Both the position numbers and the translations under genes were made by a program. A stretch of 64,000 nt of DNA from positions 4,808,312 through 4,872,311 of the forward strand of contig NC_092675.1 of NCBI RefSeq assembly GCF_964355755.1, written 5' to 3'. The notes below the pieces were generated by a model. That model did not search any database, was not told the origin of the DNA, and saw only the letters and a program-made list of their open reading frames with translations. Origin of the DNA: Antedon mediterranea (taxonomy: Eukaryota; Echinodermata; Crinoidea; Comatulida; Antedonidae). Shown here piece by piece: positions 12,240-22,550 of the stretch (position 1 is the first letter of the stretch; every line of letters starts with the position of its first letter).

Positions 12240-12892
12240 ACATTTATTTTCTTTCTTTCAACCAATAACAATAAAACAAATGAATAAGGTATTGAAAAAG
12301 AAAGTACGAGTTTTAAATAATACATTTAACCATTGTGCAACAGAGCAGATTATACATGCTTTTGTTACCATTCGGCTTGATATGGGAAATTCCCTGCTGT
12401 ATGGTCTGCCAAAGAAGCAGTTGCGGACTCTCCAGAAGGTGCAAAATTGGGCAGCTCGCTTGGTGATGTGTGCCAAGAAGTATGATCATGTCACAGCATT
12501 GTTCAAAGAGTTAAATTGGCTACCCATGGAGTCACGTGTTAAATTTAAGATCCTGCTGCTGGTGTTCCGATGCCTAAATAGTTGCGCTCCAAAATATCTC
12601 TCAGAATTGTTGACAGTCAAGAAGGGAAAGCGAGAACTAAGATCTAGTCATCAGGTGCTACTGGACATTCCAAGGAGCAAACATAGTTGGGGAGATCGGA
12701 CTTTCAGTGTTGCTGGACCTAGGCTCTGGAACCACCTACCCTTAAACATTAAACACACATCATTATTGAGTCACTTTAAGTCACTACTCAAAACTCACCT
12801 TTTCTGATTTTTTCTACAGCGCCATGAGCAATGAATGTGGGAATGGCCCTATATAAATCGAACGATTGATTGATTGATTGATTGATTGATTT

Positions 12893-12895
<3 letters not shown>
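12240..12895 (+). mobile_element. 5'-truncated CR1/L2-type non-LTR retrotransposon
   Basis: An open frame at 12280-12807 is the C-terminal end of a CR1/L2-type reverse transcriptase: GNSLLYGLPKKQL, LQKVQNWAARLV, LNWLPMESRVKFKILLLVF, GDRTFSVAGPRLWNHLPL and a final FKSLLKTHLF. The 3' UTR has the typical GCGCC...GAGC...TATATAAAT arrangement and ends in (GATT)n instead of poly-A, as in this clade. The upstream polymerase and endonuclease parts are missing. Confidence 0.88.

Positions 12896-12928
<33 letters not shown>
12896..12928. repeat. (AT)n microsatellite
   Basis: Pure AT run at the left edge of the inverted tRNA-unit array; a longer TA run bounds the right edge. Confidence 0.95.
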
Positions 12929-12932
<4 letters not shown>

Positions 12933-13040
12933 CATACTGTAAATTATAGAAACAGTGCTCATATTCGGAACATGATCTCATAATCGCATCGAGCATAGCT
13001 CATTGGCGAAAGTTCCGTATTTTTTAGTTGTATGAAAAAA

Positions 13041-13112
13041 TGTCTCTGGCTGGATTCGAACCTGCAACCTCTCGCTTACAGGGCGAGTATCATACCACTA
13101 GACCACAGAGCC
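13041..13112 (-). tRNA. tRNA-Thr(TGT)-like, unit 1
   Basis: 72 nt. The reverse complement has acceptor arms pairing 6 of 7, a perfect 5-bp anticodon stem (CTCGC/GCGAG) with loop CCTGTAA giving anticodon TGT, and a T-loop GTTCGAATC with one mismatch in its stem. Position 33 is C instead of T. Box A and box B are present. The mismatches and repeated context suggest a tRNA-derived repeat more than a working tRNA. Confidence 0.5.
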
Positions 13113-13406
13113 ATGTATGGTATTATCACAGATTTTCACCCACCAGATACATTCTCTCATACAACAAACGCCCTCACAATCAGTGGAGGCTTAACAAGTC
13201 AGAATAAATTCCAACTTTAATTCGCAACGGTTTTTAAATAATATTGTGTATATGTAAATCAATGATGTTGCGTAGCACTGTGTAAATTATATATAAATCA
13301 TACTGTAAATTATAGAAACAGTGCTCATATTCGGAACATGATCTCATAATCGCATCGAGCATAGCTCATTGGCGAAAGTTCCGTATTTTTTAGTTGTATG
13401 AAAAAA

Positions 13407-13478
13407 TGTCTCTGGCTGGATTCGAACCTGCAACCTCTCGCTTACAGGGCGAGTATCATACCACTAGACCACAGAGCC
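13407..13478 (-). tRNA. tRNA-Thr(TGT)-like, unit 2
   Basis: Same sequence as the copy at 13041-13112, 366 bp further on. Confidence 0.5.
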
Positions 13479-14066
13479 ATGTATGGTATTATCACAGATT
13501 TTCACCCACCAGATACATTCTCTCATACAACAAACGCCCTCACAATCAGTGGAGGCTTAACAAGTCAGAATAAATTCCAACTTTAATTCGCAACGGTTTT
13601 TAAATAATATTGTGTATATGTAAATCAATGATGTTGCGTAGCACTGTGTAAATTATATATAAATCATACTGTAAATTATAGAAACAGTGCTCATATTCGG
13701 AACATGATCTCATAATCGCATCGAGCATAGCTCATTGGCGAGAGGTTGCAGGTTCGAATCCAGCCAGAGACATTTTTTCATACAACTAAAAAATACGGAA
13801 CTTTCGCCAATGAGCTATGCTCGATGCGATTATGAGATCATGTTCCGAATATGAGCACTGTTTCTATAATTTACAGTATGATTTATATATAATTTACACA
13901 GTGCTACGCAACATCATTGATTTACATATACACAATATTATTTAAAAACCGTTGCGAATTAAAGTTGGAATTTATTCTGACTTGTTAAGCCTCCACTGAT
14001 TGTGAGGGCGTTTGTTGTATGAGAGAATGTATCTGGTGGGTGAAAATCTGTGATAATACCATACAT

Positions 14067-14138
14067 GGCTCTGTGGTCTAGTGGTATGATACTCGCCCTG
14101 TAAGCGAGAGGTTGCAGGTTCGAATCCAGCCAGAGACA
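14067..14138 (+). tRNA. tRNA-Thr(TGT)-like, inverted unit
   Basis: Same tRNA-like sequence in the inverted right arm, so on the + strand. A 3' part only is at about 13738-13772 in the partial unit next to the inversion point. Confidence 0.5.
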
Positions 14139-14285
14139 TTTTTTCATACAACTAAAAAATACGGAACTTTCGCCAATGAGCTATGCTCGATGCGATTATG
14201 AGATCATGTTCCGAATATGAGCACTGTTTCTATAATTTACAGTATGATTTATATATAATTTACACAGTGCTACGCAACATCATTG

Positions 14286-14287
<2 letters not shown>

Positions 14288-14346
<59 letters not shown>
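14288..14346. repeat. (TA)n microsatellite
   Basis: About 29 TA units between the inverted array and the next tRNA-like SINE. Confidence 0.95.
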
Positions 14347-14347
<1 letters not shown>

Positions 14348-14350
<3 letters not shown>

Positions 14351-14465
14351 AAACGATAAAGATGAGGAAATCTGTGAGAATGAGAAAAAGTCGCCCCAAC
14401 CGAGACTCGAACTCGGACCGTCTGCTTGATATGCAGATGTTCTAACCATTAGACCATTGGGGCTT
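14348..14465 (-). mobile_element. tRNA-derived SINE, family 3, copy 1
   Basis: tRNA-like head (14393-14463) followed on the minus strand by a body ending TTTATCGTTTCAAA and a TA-rich tail. A body fragment recurs at 14645-14745 and a headless-looking copy at 36590-36760. Confidence 0.65.
14393..14463 (-). tRNA. tRNA-like gene with anticodon ATC (head of a SINE)
   Basis: 71 nt. The reverse complement forms a full 7-bp acceptor stem (GCCCCAA/TTGGGGC), a 5-bp anticodon stem (TCTGC/GCAGA) and a 5-bp T stem (CCGAG/CTCGG). The D stem is weak. The loop ATATCAA gives anticodon ATC, which would read the Asp codon GAT; A34 is unusual for Asp. The downstream sequence to about 14348 recurs at 14710-14745 and 36660-36705, so this looks like a SINE head that still folds perfectly. 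Confidence 0.5.
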
Positions 14466-15596
14466 TCATGGTATTGTTCGAACTCGATTGGATAACGACT
14501 CTTTAACATTCTCGGCGTGGTACGGCGGAACAGCACTAGTCCTCAGTTGTACGCACGCGCAACAGAGATCAAATTGATACGCCCTCATCTTTCAGTATTT
14601 TTATTCACGAGAGGCGGGATCTCCGAAGAGATACTTTTATATATATAAACACAAGAGGCAAAGAACATTAATTCTAAACCGCCCGGTGATATACTGAAAT
14701 TTAATTAATTAATTTGAAACGATAAAGATGAGGAAATCTGTGAACATTGTTGATATTTCAAAATAGCTGGTTATATTACACCACCAGAGATCAATTGATA
14801 CGCCCTACATTTATGAACAATGTTGATATTTCAAAATAGCTGGTTATATTACATAGCCTATGTAAATACGTGAACGTGATTGGTTGAAACTGCATCACAT
14901 GACTACCGCTGCGAGGATCGTAAATCGTATATATATCCTCGAGAACTGAGTAATTTTCGCGTAATTATCGTGTCCTGTCATTAATCATATAAATTCTTGA
15001 GTACAAGATATTGACTTTGTAATTTTCGTGTGGCAACACTCGCGTTTGCCGATAAATAAACAAAAGTCATCTACTGGGTCTTGAACTCGCGATGAAATTG
15101 CGCTACATGCGCTGCGCCACGGAACTTGCTTGAAGAAATTACTCAACTAAACTATTTAAACTATGCATACATAGTGTCCTCATTTGTTATTAGTCCTCCC
15201 TAGATGTGATGAAAGACCGTTTGTGATTGGTTAATACTCACAGTAGTAACCGATACGCGCGCGACGTACTGAACATCCGGCCGGTGATTCGGCTCGATCG
15301 AAGAAGAAGAATTATTATTTATTCGGCCTACCTGATAATAATATTATTATTATTAATGTGGGCTTATGGATAGAAATTCTTCTGTTATTATTTAAACGAC
15401 CTAGGCTAGTGAATATTTTATTGCCATTAATTAGTAATTATTTGTATATTATTCTTCGAAAGGTAAGGTGTCTGGGCAGCTTGTTTACATACAATACAAA
15501 AAGGAGGCCTAAGCCTAGCCTAGCTACCCGACCCAGCAGACATTCTACTTGTTGTTGGCTATGTAATATAACAGATATCGCCTTTTATATCGGTAA
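14466..15596. other. Repeat-rich intergenic DNA
   Basis: Holds a SINE family 3 body fragment (14645-14745), a 33-bp direct repeat starting TGTTGATATTTCAAAATAGC (about 14748 and 14822), and a decayed tRNA-like stretch on the minus strand at about 15060-15125 with a GTTCAAGAC box-B-like word. No credible gene was seen. Confidence 0.5.
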
Positions 15597-15764
15597 AATA
15601 TAAGATTAGACATCCCCTCGGGAATGATATTAAGTTCTCGGGAATTATATATTTCCCTCACCTGCCGCTTCGGGAAATATATATTCCCTCGAACATAATA
15701 TTCGGCAAATATATATTCCCTCAAACATAATATCATTCCCTCGGGGATGTCAAATCTTATATTT
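15597..15764. mobile_element. Foldback MITE (AAATATAAGATT ends)
   Basis: The left arm 15597-15633 and the right arm 15728-15764 are inverted repeats of about 37 bp (AAATATAAGATT.GACATCCC... in both directions). The middle carries further short inverted CGGGAA / TTCCC(G) words. No coding capacity. Confidence 0.75.
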
Positions 15765-15960
15765 AACCTCTAAGCAGTCAATATCTGTATAATATTTTAA
15801 TGCACAAATATAATCGTAAACTTAAATTGTATTCTATTGCACAGATATTAATTCTTAATTCGTGTGTATAACAATACACTATTCGATATAAGCACATTTT
15901 TTATATTCTTTCACAAAGATAATTATTAGGTAATGAATCTAGAATGCTTACAATAATAAT

Positions 15961-16170
15961 GACCTTTTCGATGTATTCGAACAAACTGTTTTTCGGCCTG
16001 TAATTGTTCTTGTATTTTCTCATTGATTTTTGCTTATATTAATTTATAGATCAACAGTAATCTTTCAACAACAAACATCCAGGACGATTGATGTTAAGAA
16101 GCAAGTAACTCCAGCCCAGAAGAGAACGTTGTGAAATTACTTTATATAGATGAGAACTTGTAAAAGAAAC
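15961..16170 (-). pseudogene. Remnant E: degenerate PAN/apple exon
   Basis: The reverse complement of about 16065-16160 closely matches the first-exon region coding SQRSLLGWSYQLLNID in copies A-D. The part toward 15961 matches the C-terminal half of the PAN exon only loosely, with many indels. No open frame spans it and no micro-exon or Link exon was seen nearby. Flanking sequence (15.78-15.96 and 16.17-16.4 kb) matches that around remnant F, so E and F are duplicates of one ancient decayed copy. Confidence 0.7.
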
Positions 16171-16899
16171 ATTATTAAAAACATAATTGAAAAGATGATT
16201 TTGAAAAATGTATTCTATCGGTAAACATTTAACAAAAATTGTATTAATTTGGTAATAAAATACACTCTATTCTGTAATTTAACAGTTCTTACACTGCACG
16301 AAGAATCAGTACCGTAGATAATAACGCATGCACACCAAATAAATACTATACTTTTCTTAATTTGTCTTTAATATCTTTGTTTTTTCTTCAATTAAGGCCA
16401 ATTTGTATCATCAAGGACGACATTGTGTTATTATTATATGAATGCATTTGTTCTACAACAATATAAAAACGTTTCTCATTACTGTAATCTATCGGTTGTA
16501 GTCATAACTATACAAAATAATACAAATGTTCCTTATTAAGTTTTAACAGACTATGCTTAGCATAAAATGTTGCCAAGTATAGTATTTACTTTGTTTGTAT
16601 TTATGTAACATGGCAATAAATACAATTTTGCCAAGTATAGGCCTACTATTTATTTTGTTGTAAAATGTTGACAAGCATAGTATTTACTTTGTTTGTATAT
16701 GTATGTTTGTTTGTTAGCACGATAGCGCCTACAGTTTTCAAGTTATCATTCTGAATGAAAAAGTACATGATGTTGCTTCATGGATAATCGCAATAGCAAC
16801 TAAACAACACTAAACGTGTAGATTATCAAACTTTATCTGACAAAAATTGCAATGTGCCCATATATGGGAATGATGATGTCATATTACTACCATATGTAT
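16171..16899. other. Intergenic DNA after remnant E
   Basis: Partly matches 29340-29440. Contains three similar stretches around GCCAAGTATAG (about 16570-16700), a fragment of the conserved upstream block (about 16770-16820) and a partial MITE family 2 copy (about 16822-16895). No gene seen. Confidence 0.45.
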
Positions 16900-17560
16900 G
16901 GCCAAGACTCGAGATAAGGAAACCGTTGAGCAAAAACCAAAGAGACTAGTCAAAGTAAATACGAATGTGAAAATATCTTGAAGTAAAGAAACAACGGCAA
17001 AAAAGAGAGACTGGCCAAAGTAAAAACGAATGTTACAAGATCCTGCAGTAAGGAAACAACGGAAGAAAAAAAAGAGAGACTGGCCAAAGTAAAAACGAAT
17101 GTTACAAGATCCCGAAATAAGGAAACAACGGAAGAAAAAAAAGAGAGACTGGCCAAAGTAAACCAAAATATAAAAAGAACTCGAAGTGTGGAAACTGCTG
17201 TTGACACTTCAGCATTACGATTAGTATAGAAGTAATTGCTAATTTTCATAAACATGTGAAAGAAGATGCTGCTGATTATATTTGTTGTTCGTGTCTCAGA
17301 TTATTATATCGGTGTTCAGTAGTATAATTTAAACCACTGAATTATCAAAAGCTGAAAACAGAGATTTGTAATGCTATTTGTGGTTACAGAAGAACATCAA
17401 TGGATAACAAAGAATGGATTTGTCACACATGAAGGGGAAAATGCCATGTCAATCCAAAGCCAACAACTTACAACTTGCAGATCAACCTCCATAGTTGAAA
17501 CACTTAAATTAAAGCCACTTGAACTACGACTTATTTCTCAAAGAATACCTAAATCAAAAA
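16900..17560 (+). pseudogene. Helitron-like N-terminal fragment
   Basis: In the + strand reading, a 69-bp tandem repeat (16905-17165) codes a charged 23-residue unit (KETTEEKKERLAKVKTNV, then TRSRN). A segment follows with FHKHVKEDAADYICCSCLRL, LLYRCSV, KEWICHTC and LKPLELRLISQRIP. That order (charged repeats, then C-x-x-C pairs, then LELRLISxRIP) resembles the N-terminal part of Helitron rep-helicase polyproteins in invertebrates. Stops and frameshifts interrupt it and no Rep or helicase domain follows. The identification is from pattern memory only. Confidence 0.5.
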
Positions 17561-17719
17561 AATATCTTTCAACATGCTCCCAATCAGTGGATATATTTTG
17601 TAAAGTACTTCATTCATTTTCTGAGTGCTTTCATTACTTGGCTAAGTATAGTCATTTACTTTGCCTATTGAAAATCAACAAAATTGGTTTATTAATAAAT
17701 AATAAAAATGATATTATTT

Positions 17720-17900
17720 TTATACCGGCTAGTATTAAAAAATAGGAGACAATTTTTAAAAACCGGCGAGCAGTTTTAAAGTAACAAGTGTACTGAAATT
17801 CCATTTTCTCGAGAACTACTTGTCCAAAAAACTTCATTTTTGTACAAGAGGCAAGGATTATAATTTGTGATTTGTAATTTCAAAACATAATTTGATTTAA
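17720..17900 (+). repeat. Dispersed repeat (TTCTCGAGAACTACTTGTCC family), copy 1
   Basis: Shares a long stretch around CTCGAGAACTACTTGTCC with 18390-18900 and 29455-29890. Unclassified interspersed repeat. The 17545-17660 part also matches 18290-18390. Confidence 0.75.
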
Positions 17901-18389
17901 TTTCCTTATTTCATTCTGTACATAGGTATATACTTACGGTACAGAACATGACTATTGATTTTCAGGAAAATTGATATATTGGTCATGTCAAAAAAGCTTA
18001 TCTTCCGTACGATAAATTAAATGGCACGCACTCTGTCTTCTTTTAACATGAACATTACATATTCTTTGATATAGACCAAAATATTAGTTGACTGGTCGAG
18101 CGGTTAAGCTTACTCCATGGGTTAAGGCAGGGGCCCCGCAAGCGGCATAGCTTCAAGACACTCCTCAACTCCTGGTCAATCTTGCAGATTTTAGAAAGGT
18201 CATTGTTGCAATGACGGAGTTTGTTTGCATTAAAAATTATTTAAACAAATTATATAAACCCCAGCAGGATTTGAACCATATAAAGCTAATGCCTAAAGCA
18301 AAAAATTGTATCATTTAACATGCTCCCTATCAGTGGATATATTTTGCCAAGTACTTCACTCAGTTTCTGAGTGCTTTCATTTGTATGTT

Positions 18390-18900
18390 TGTTTGTTACT
18401 TGGCCAAATTAAAAATTGTCCAAGTATGTTTGATGTTGGTTTATGTGTTTGTTTGTCTGTTTGTTTGTCATCACTCTAGCGCTCACAATTTTGATTCGAA
18501 TGACTCCAAATTACTATCATACATGTCGTCTGGTGCAAGGACGACACTGCCCAATTGGTGAAAATCCGGACCACGGTCCCAATTCTGGATCACTTTTTAG
18601 AACTAATTTTAGACCTGCTAGTGTTAAAAGATAAAAGCCGGTGAGCAGTCTTAAATTAACAAGTAAACTAAAATTGCATTTTCTCGAGAACTACTTGTCC
18701 AAACTTCATTTTTGTACAAGAAGCAAGAGTTATAATTTGTAATTTTAAAACTTAATTTAAATACAGGTTTTTTGATGCGAGTAGTTTATAAACCCTATTT
18801 CATTTCAAATTCACCCCTGTGTTTTTTGCGTTGCTGTTCTATTGTTAGTTGACTGAAGCTATTGTTAGTTGAAAGGCTGGTTACATACCTTTACACCAAA
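18390..18900 (+). repeat. Dispersed repeat (TTCTCGAGAACTACTTGTCC family), copy 2
   Basis: Fullest copy with 29455-29890. Begins in GTTTGTTTG-rich sequence, contains a CGGACCACGGTCCCAATTCT block and ends near TTAGTTGAAAGGCTG. A tRNA-Leu-like fragment (GGTCGAGCGGTTAAG, about 18095-18110) lies just before it. Confidence 0.75.
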
Positions 18901-21560
18901 CTTACTGGCATCCCTAAATTAAATCTAAAAAGGGCCAATTTGGGAAAAAATTAGAAACAAGTGTTTCTCAACTGATTTGTGTCATCTGGGGTCTATATAT
19001 CCACAAAAAAAGTTCCAGCTCATCTGACCTGGAGAAAGTCGCCACTTTGGATTTTTAAAATGGCCGCCATAAATTACAGATTTTTGTTCATAACTCAGCT
19101 TATACATCATGTATGGACATGATTTTCGTGGTAAAGTATATGTTTTTAGGGTCAAGGAATCCAAATACAGCATTTTGAAGTTCACTCAATGGCCGCCATT
19201 TTGTTTTTCAAATGGCCGCCATATACAGATTTTCTCATATCTCAGCTTCTACAAAATAAATGGATGTGGCAAAATGTATGTTTTGAGGGTCAATGAATGC
19301 AAATAAATTATTTTAAGTTCACTCTATGGTCGCCATTTTGTTTTTCAAAATGGCTGCTATCATCATATATAATTATGCTTTTTGTGACAAAAGAGATCCC
19401 ATTTAAAGCAGCGTCCTATGTGGTGTACCAGCACTGGTCATCCTAACTGGTCTGGATTTATGCACAAGTACTGGATCAGTGGAGAAGTCGACAATAGAGT
19501 TTCTGGCGATCATTCTAAATGACCCAAATGATAATTCGACAGTTTATACTACACTCTGTAAATGTATATCTTATAGCTCTTCACATAATCAACCACTGTG
19601 GGTTAAAACAATAAAGATAATCAGGAAAAGGCACATGCCAGTTGTTGGATGATTCAATCTTCTCAAGAGCATCTTGGGTTGTATTGTACATATAATGGCT
19701 GGTTCGGGTTTGGACGATGTGCTTAGCTTACTTTATGGACCAAATACTGTCACTTACATTTTAAAGGGAGCTGCATATTCAAAAGCTCTCAGAGCCTATT
19801 TTTAGCAGATTCAGCTGTTTATCATACAATGCCTATTTTTAGCAGATTCAGCTGTTTATCATACAATGATGACACAGGATGAAGATCTTTTGACTCCAGA
19901 TATAGACACAGTAAATAGAACAATCGGGAAGATCAAACAGGTATCAAGAACATCTAAGCTGTGGGCTTTATATCACGAGATGGTACCACTTGTTAGGCAA
20001 TACTGTTCCTAGCCGCAGAACGCTTACACGATTGGGAGCTCCATCTTCAGACAGTATCATCTATGCTTTACATATTTGCAGCAGCTAATCATGGACAATA
20101 TGCCAAGAGTGTTATTTTTCTACAGGAAATGCTTGAGCTGAAACACAAACTTCCACATACATATGAGATGTTCCATAAGAATGGATATCACACAACGCGT
20201 TTATATAGTGATGTTCAGTTTTCAGACATGACAATAGAGGAAACCCTAATGCGAAAAGCCAAATGAAGTGGTGGTCTCACATGTGGCAGACTTCGTCATA
20301 CGAATTCAGTAAAAGTGTGGGTTTCTAGCTTATTGCACTTAAAGCATCTGGAAATGATGATGAATGAAAGGGTCGGTTCAAAAAGAGACAAACGAAGCAA
20401 CAAAGATTTCGGGAAAGTACGTCTACAGAAAGACCATTTATAGTGGTAAGCGATCCTCTTGTGATAGCTTCACTCTCAACTGGATTGACTATAACCAACA
20501 CAAACTCAGTTAATTGTGAATATGCTTGGAACATTGGCCAAGACATCGAAGAAAGCTTGGACGATGCCACTCACCTATGAAAGTAAAACTACTAAGTTCT
20601 CTTGAAAAGCATGTAAAAGTTAGAACAAAGAAGATTTCTGTCGAAAAAACGGTTCTCTTCAACATACTTATTGTTCTCGCTGAAAGAGATGGAGACATCG
20701 AAACGGCATTTGGATATGAACTGACACCTGTTTCAACAGCTTTGTTTAAGATGGAAAAATTTATGAGAAAGCCAGAAAAATCAAAATTTGGTAATAGAAA
20801 CCTTTACACTTTCAATAGTGAATGTAATATTAATCGACTTAAGAATTACAAGCACATTCACCTCAACCAATCAACTCAAACCAATTTGCATTACGTCATA
20901 CCTATTTAAAAATACTTCCATTAAATTCTACGGGCTTGAAAACCCCTTAGATCATTTAAAAATTAACGTAATCAGTATTTATTCATGCGTATAGATTTTT
21001 GGTACACTTTGAACCAATTCTGGCCCACTGTGCGGCGTTTTGCTTTGCCAAAATACGTAAAATCGTGCCAAAATACACAAATCTGCTTTGCCAAAATACG
21101 CAAATCATGCCAAAATACGAAAATTGAGGGCGCTATGCTTTACCAAAATACGCAAATCATGTTGTCAAATTTTTAAAATTCATCATTGACCTCTGACTTC
21201 AATTTGAATATTTTGACCCATTGAAAATAAAATGGTCATATCTTTGTAACGCTTAGACTAAATGAAATAATTTTAGTGTCAAACTTTTTGGAAGATGCAT
21301 ATTAATATTCGTTCTAATGGAAAAGTTTGTCCAAAAATGGCCGGAAGTATGAATTTTGCCATTTTTGACATTTGACCTACATATCATATAACTGTTGGAC
21401 AAACTTTAAATAGGGCTCAAATTAATCTGAAGGTATATGTTTCTATTCAGTCTAATAAGAACTTTTTCAAGAAATTGACCTAAAATCTTGTTATTGACCT
21501 TTGACCTATACTGTAAAAGGTTTTATTTTGTAAAATTGTTCGAAAATTTACATTTATATG
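18900..21560 (+). mobile_element. Degenerate transposon with a decayed protein gene
   Basis: 18900-19375 has tandem-like units around AATGGCCGCCATTTTG. From about 19390 to 20820 the + strand shows broken coding sequence: LGCIVHIMAGSGLDDVL, then GPNTVTYILKGAAYSKAL; LYIFAAANHGQYAKSVIFLQ; TIEETLMRKAK followed by SGGLTCGR; SVEKTVLFNILIVLAERDGD, then IETAFGYEL...ALFKMEKF. These match in order a repetitive protein family I recall from invertebrate genomes (GSGLxxLL, FAAxxHxNYAKS, IEQxLMRxxKxxGGLTRGRG, FxYEL-x-P-x-ALF). It has stops, frameshifts and a 37-bp internal tandem duplication at about 19793-19866. The region after 20980 has TGCCAAAATACG tandem words and TTGACCTTTGACCT words, probably the 3' non-coding part. 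The class of element is unknown. Confidence 0.55.
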
Positions 21561-21885
21561 TTGTAGGCTATTAACAATATTTTATAACAATGTAAAGGAA
21601 TTCTATTTATAATCACTAACTTTGTAATTTATTAACATCACTAGCATTTGTTATAGTATTGAAATGTTACATTGAAATATATCCTTTAGTTTAGCCATTG
21701 TAGCGTTCAACTGCTTACGACTATCGAACATTTTTAGTAACACGCCTCAAAACGCGTTTAAACATAATGAAAAATCAAAATAATGTTCACTGTACTTATC
21801 TGAGCTGTTAGTTAAGTATAATATCTACTGAACTACTGCCAGCTTCATGGCTAGAGTATCAAATACTCACACAATGTGTTCAGTA

Positions 21886-22059
21886 AAGCTTGGTTCCCAC
21901 TAGAACGTAACGCAAGGACGTAAACGCAACGCAAGCGTGTTGACCAATGACGTTATAGACAGTTAGCAATCACAAGCGAATAAGCCATCGCTTGTGATTG
22001 GTCATTTCACTTGCGTTGCGTTACGTCCTTGTGTTGCGTCGCTAGTGGGAACCACGCTT
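21886..22059. mobile_element. MITE family 3 (TGGTTCCCACTAG ends)
   Basis: Inverted ends AAGCTTGGTTCCCACTAG and (reverse complement) AAGCGTGGTTCCCACTAG, flanked by TA on both sides. Internal arms repeat ACGCAAC words in opposite orientation, so the 174-bp element folds back. One copy seen. Confidence 0.8.
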
Positions 22060-22212
22060 TAGAGAGCGAAAAAAAAACGACACGTCCGTTCAGTTCACTG
22101 TCTGTGTCTGTCAACACCAAACTTTAACATGTTGATCATCATCATTATCATTCAATTCACAAAACTTCTTTTCATCTCATTACTAAAGGATTTAAAATGC
22201 GTAATCTCATGT

Positions 22213-22550
22213 TTAAAGATTAATGAGATCTTGAATATAGCAAAAACCGTCATATGTCGAATCAAAACTTTTAAACCCCCAACTAATAATTCCATGACCA
22301 TTTCCGCAATTATCTCTAGCATACGTTATGGTAAACAACCTCTCCACTTTCGACCCAGCCCGAGTTACAGCAATCATAACCAGCTATTTGTGACGCTTGC
22401 TAGTGTTCCTCCAGTGTAAGCAGAGCATCTATTCTTTGCATTATTGTACGTTAGCTGGTATCTTTCAGTTCCGCGTAAGGCCACCACACGATGAGAGGGA
22501 AATGTATCTGGAAACGTAATAGTTTGGTTTGGTAAAGGAATATAACACAT
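22213..22550 (-). pseudogene. Remnant G: Link domain 3 fragment of a copy-B-like gene
   Basis: This segment aligns with the end of the Link exon of copy B (4018-4375), including the same stop context and the CCNAGW and ALA regions in reverse complement. It has small deletions (about 16 bp in the TRAQLQAAQ region and a few bases near the YPI motif) that break the frame. At 22550 the match stops inside the exon. The next bases match the region upstream of the copy B start codon (about 7155 onward). So Link domains 1-2, the micro-exon and the PAN exon, roughly 2.8 kb, are missing by a single internal deletion. It lies just downstream of copy D on the minus strand, the position B holds relative to C. 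Confidence 0.85.

Larger units (their letters stand above)
12929..14287. repeat. Inverted array of 366-bp tRNA-bearing units
   Basis: Left arm: full units at 12929-13294 and 13295-13660 plus a partial third to 13740. At 13740 the sequence inverts. The right arm runs to 14287 as the reverse complement, with one partial and one full unit. Both outer edges end in TA microsatellites. Units are almost identical, and GCG (13738-13740) is shared at the inversion point. Each full unit contains one 72-nt tRNA-like gene. A collapsed or mis-joined assembly is a real alternative. Confidence 0.9.

Noticed and set aside
13032-14147. Three identical 62-residue open frames beginning MKKCLWLDSNLQPL
   Set aside because: They are readings through the tRNA-like genes in the 366-bp repeat, not proteins; the LDSNLQP part is the antisense of the T-loop.
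12929-14287. CRISPR-like array because of repeated units
   Set aside because: Units are 366 bp, without short spacers, in eukaryotic DNA with tRNA-like inserts.
16879-17255. Minus-strand open frames with FGQSLFFFFRCFL repeats
   Set aside because: Antisense of the 69-bp tandem repeat; the + strand reading has charged residues and downstream motifs that make biological sense.
17371-17745. 124-residue open frame as a new gene
   Set aside because: First part overlaps the Helitron-like fragment; the second part is shared with a dispersed repeat at 18290-18390.
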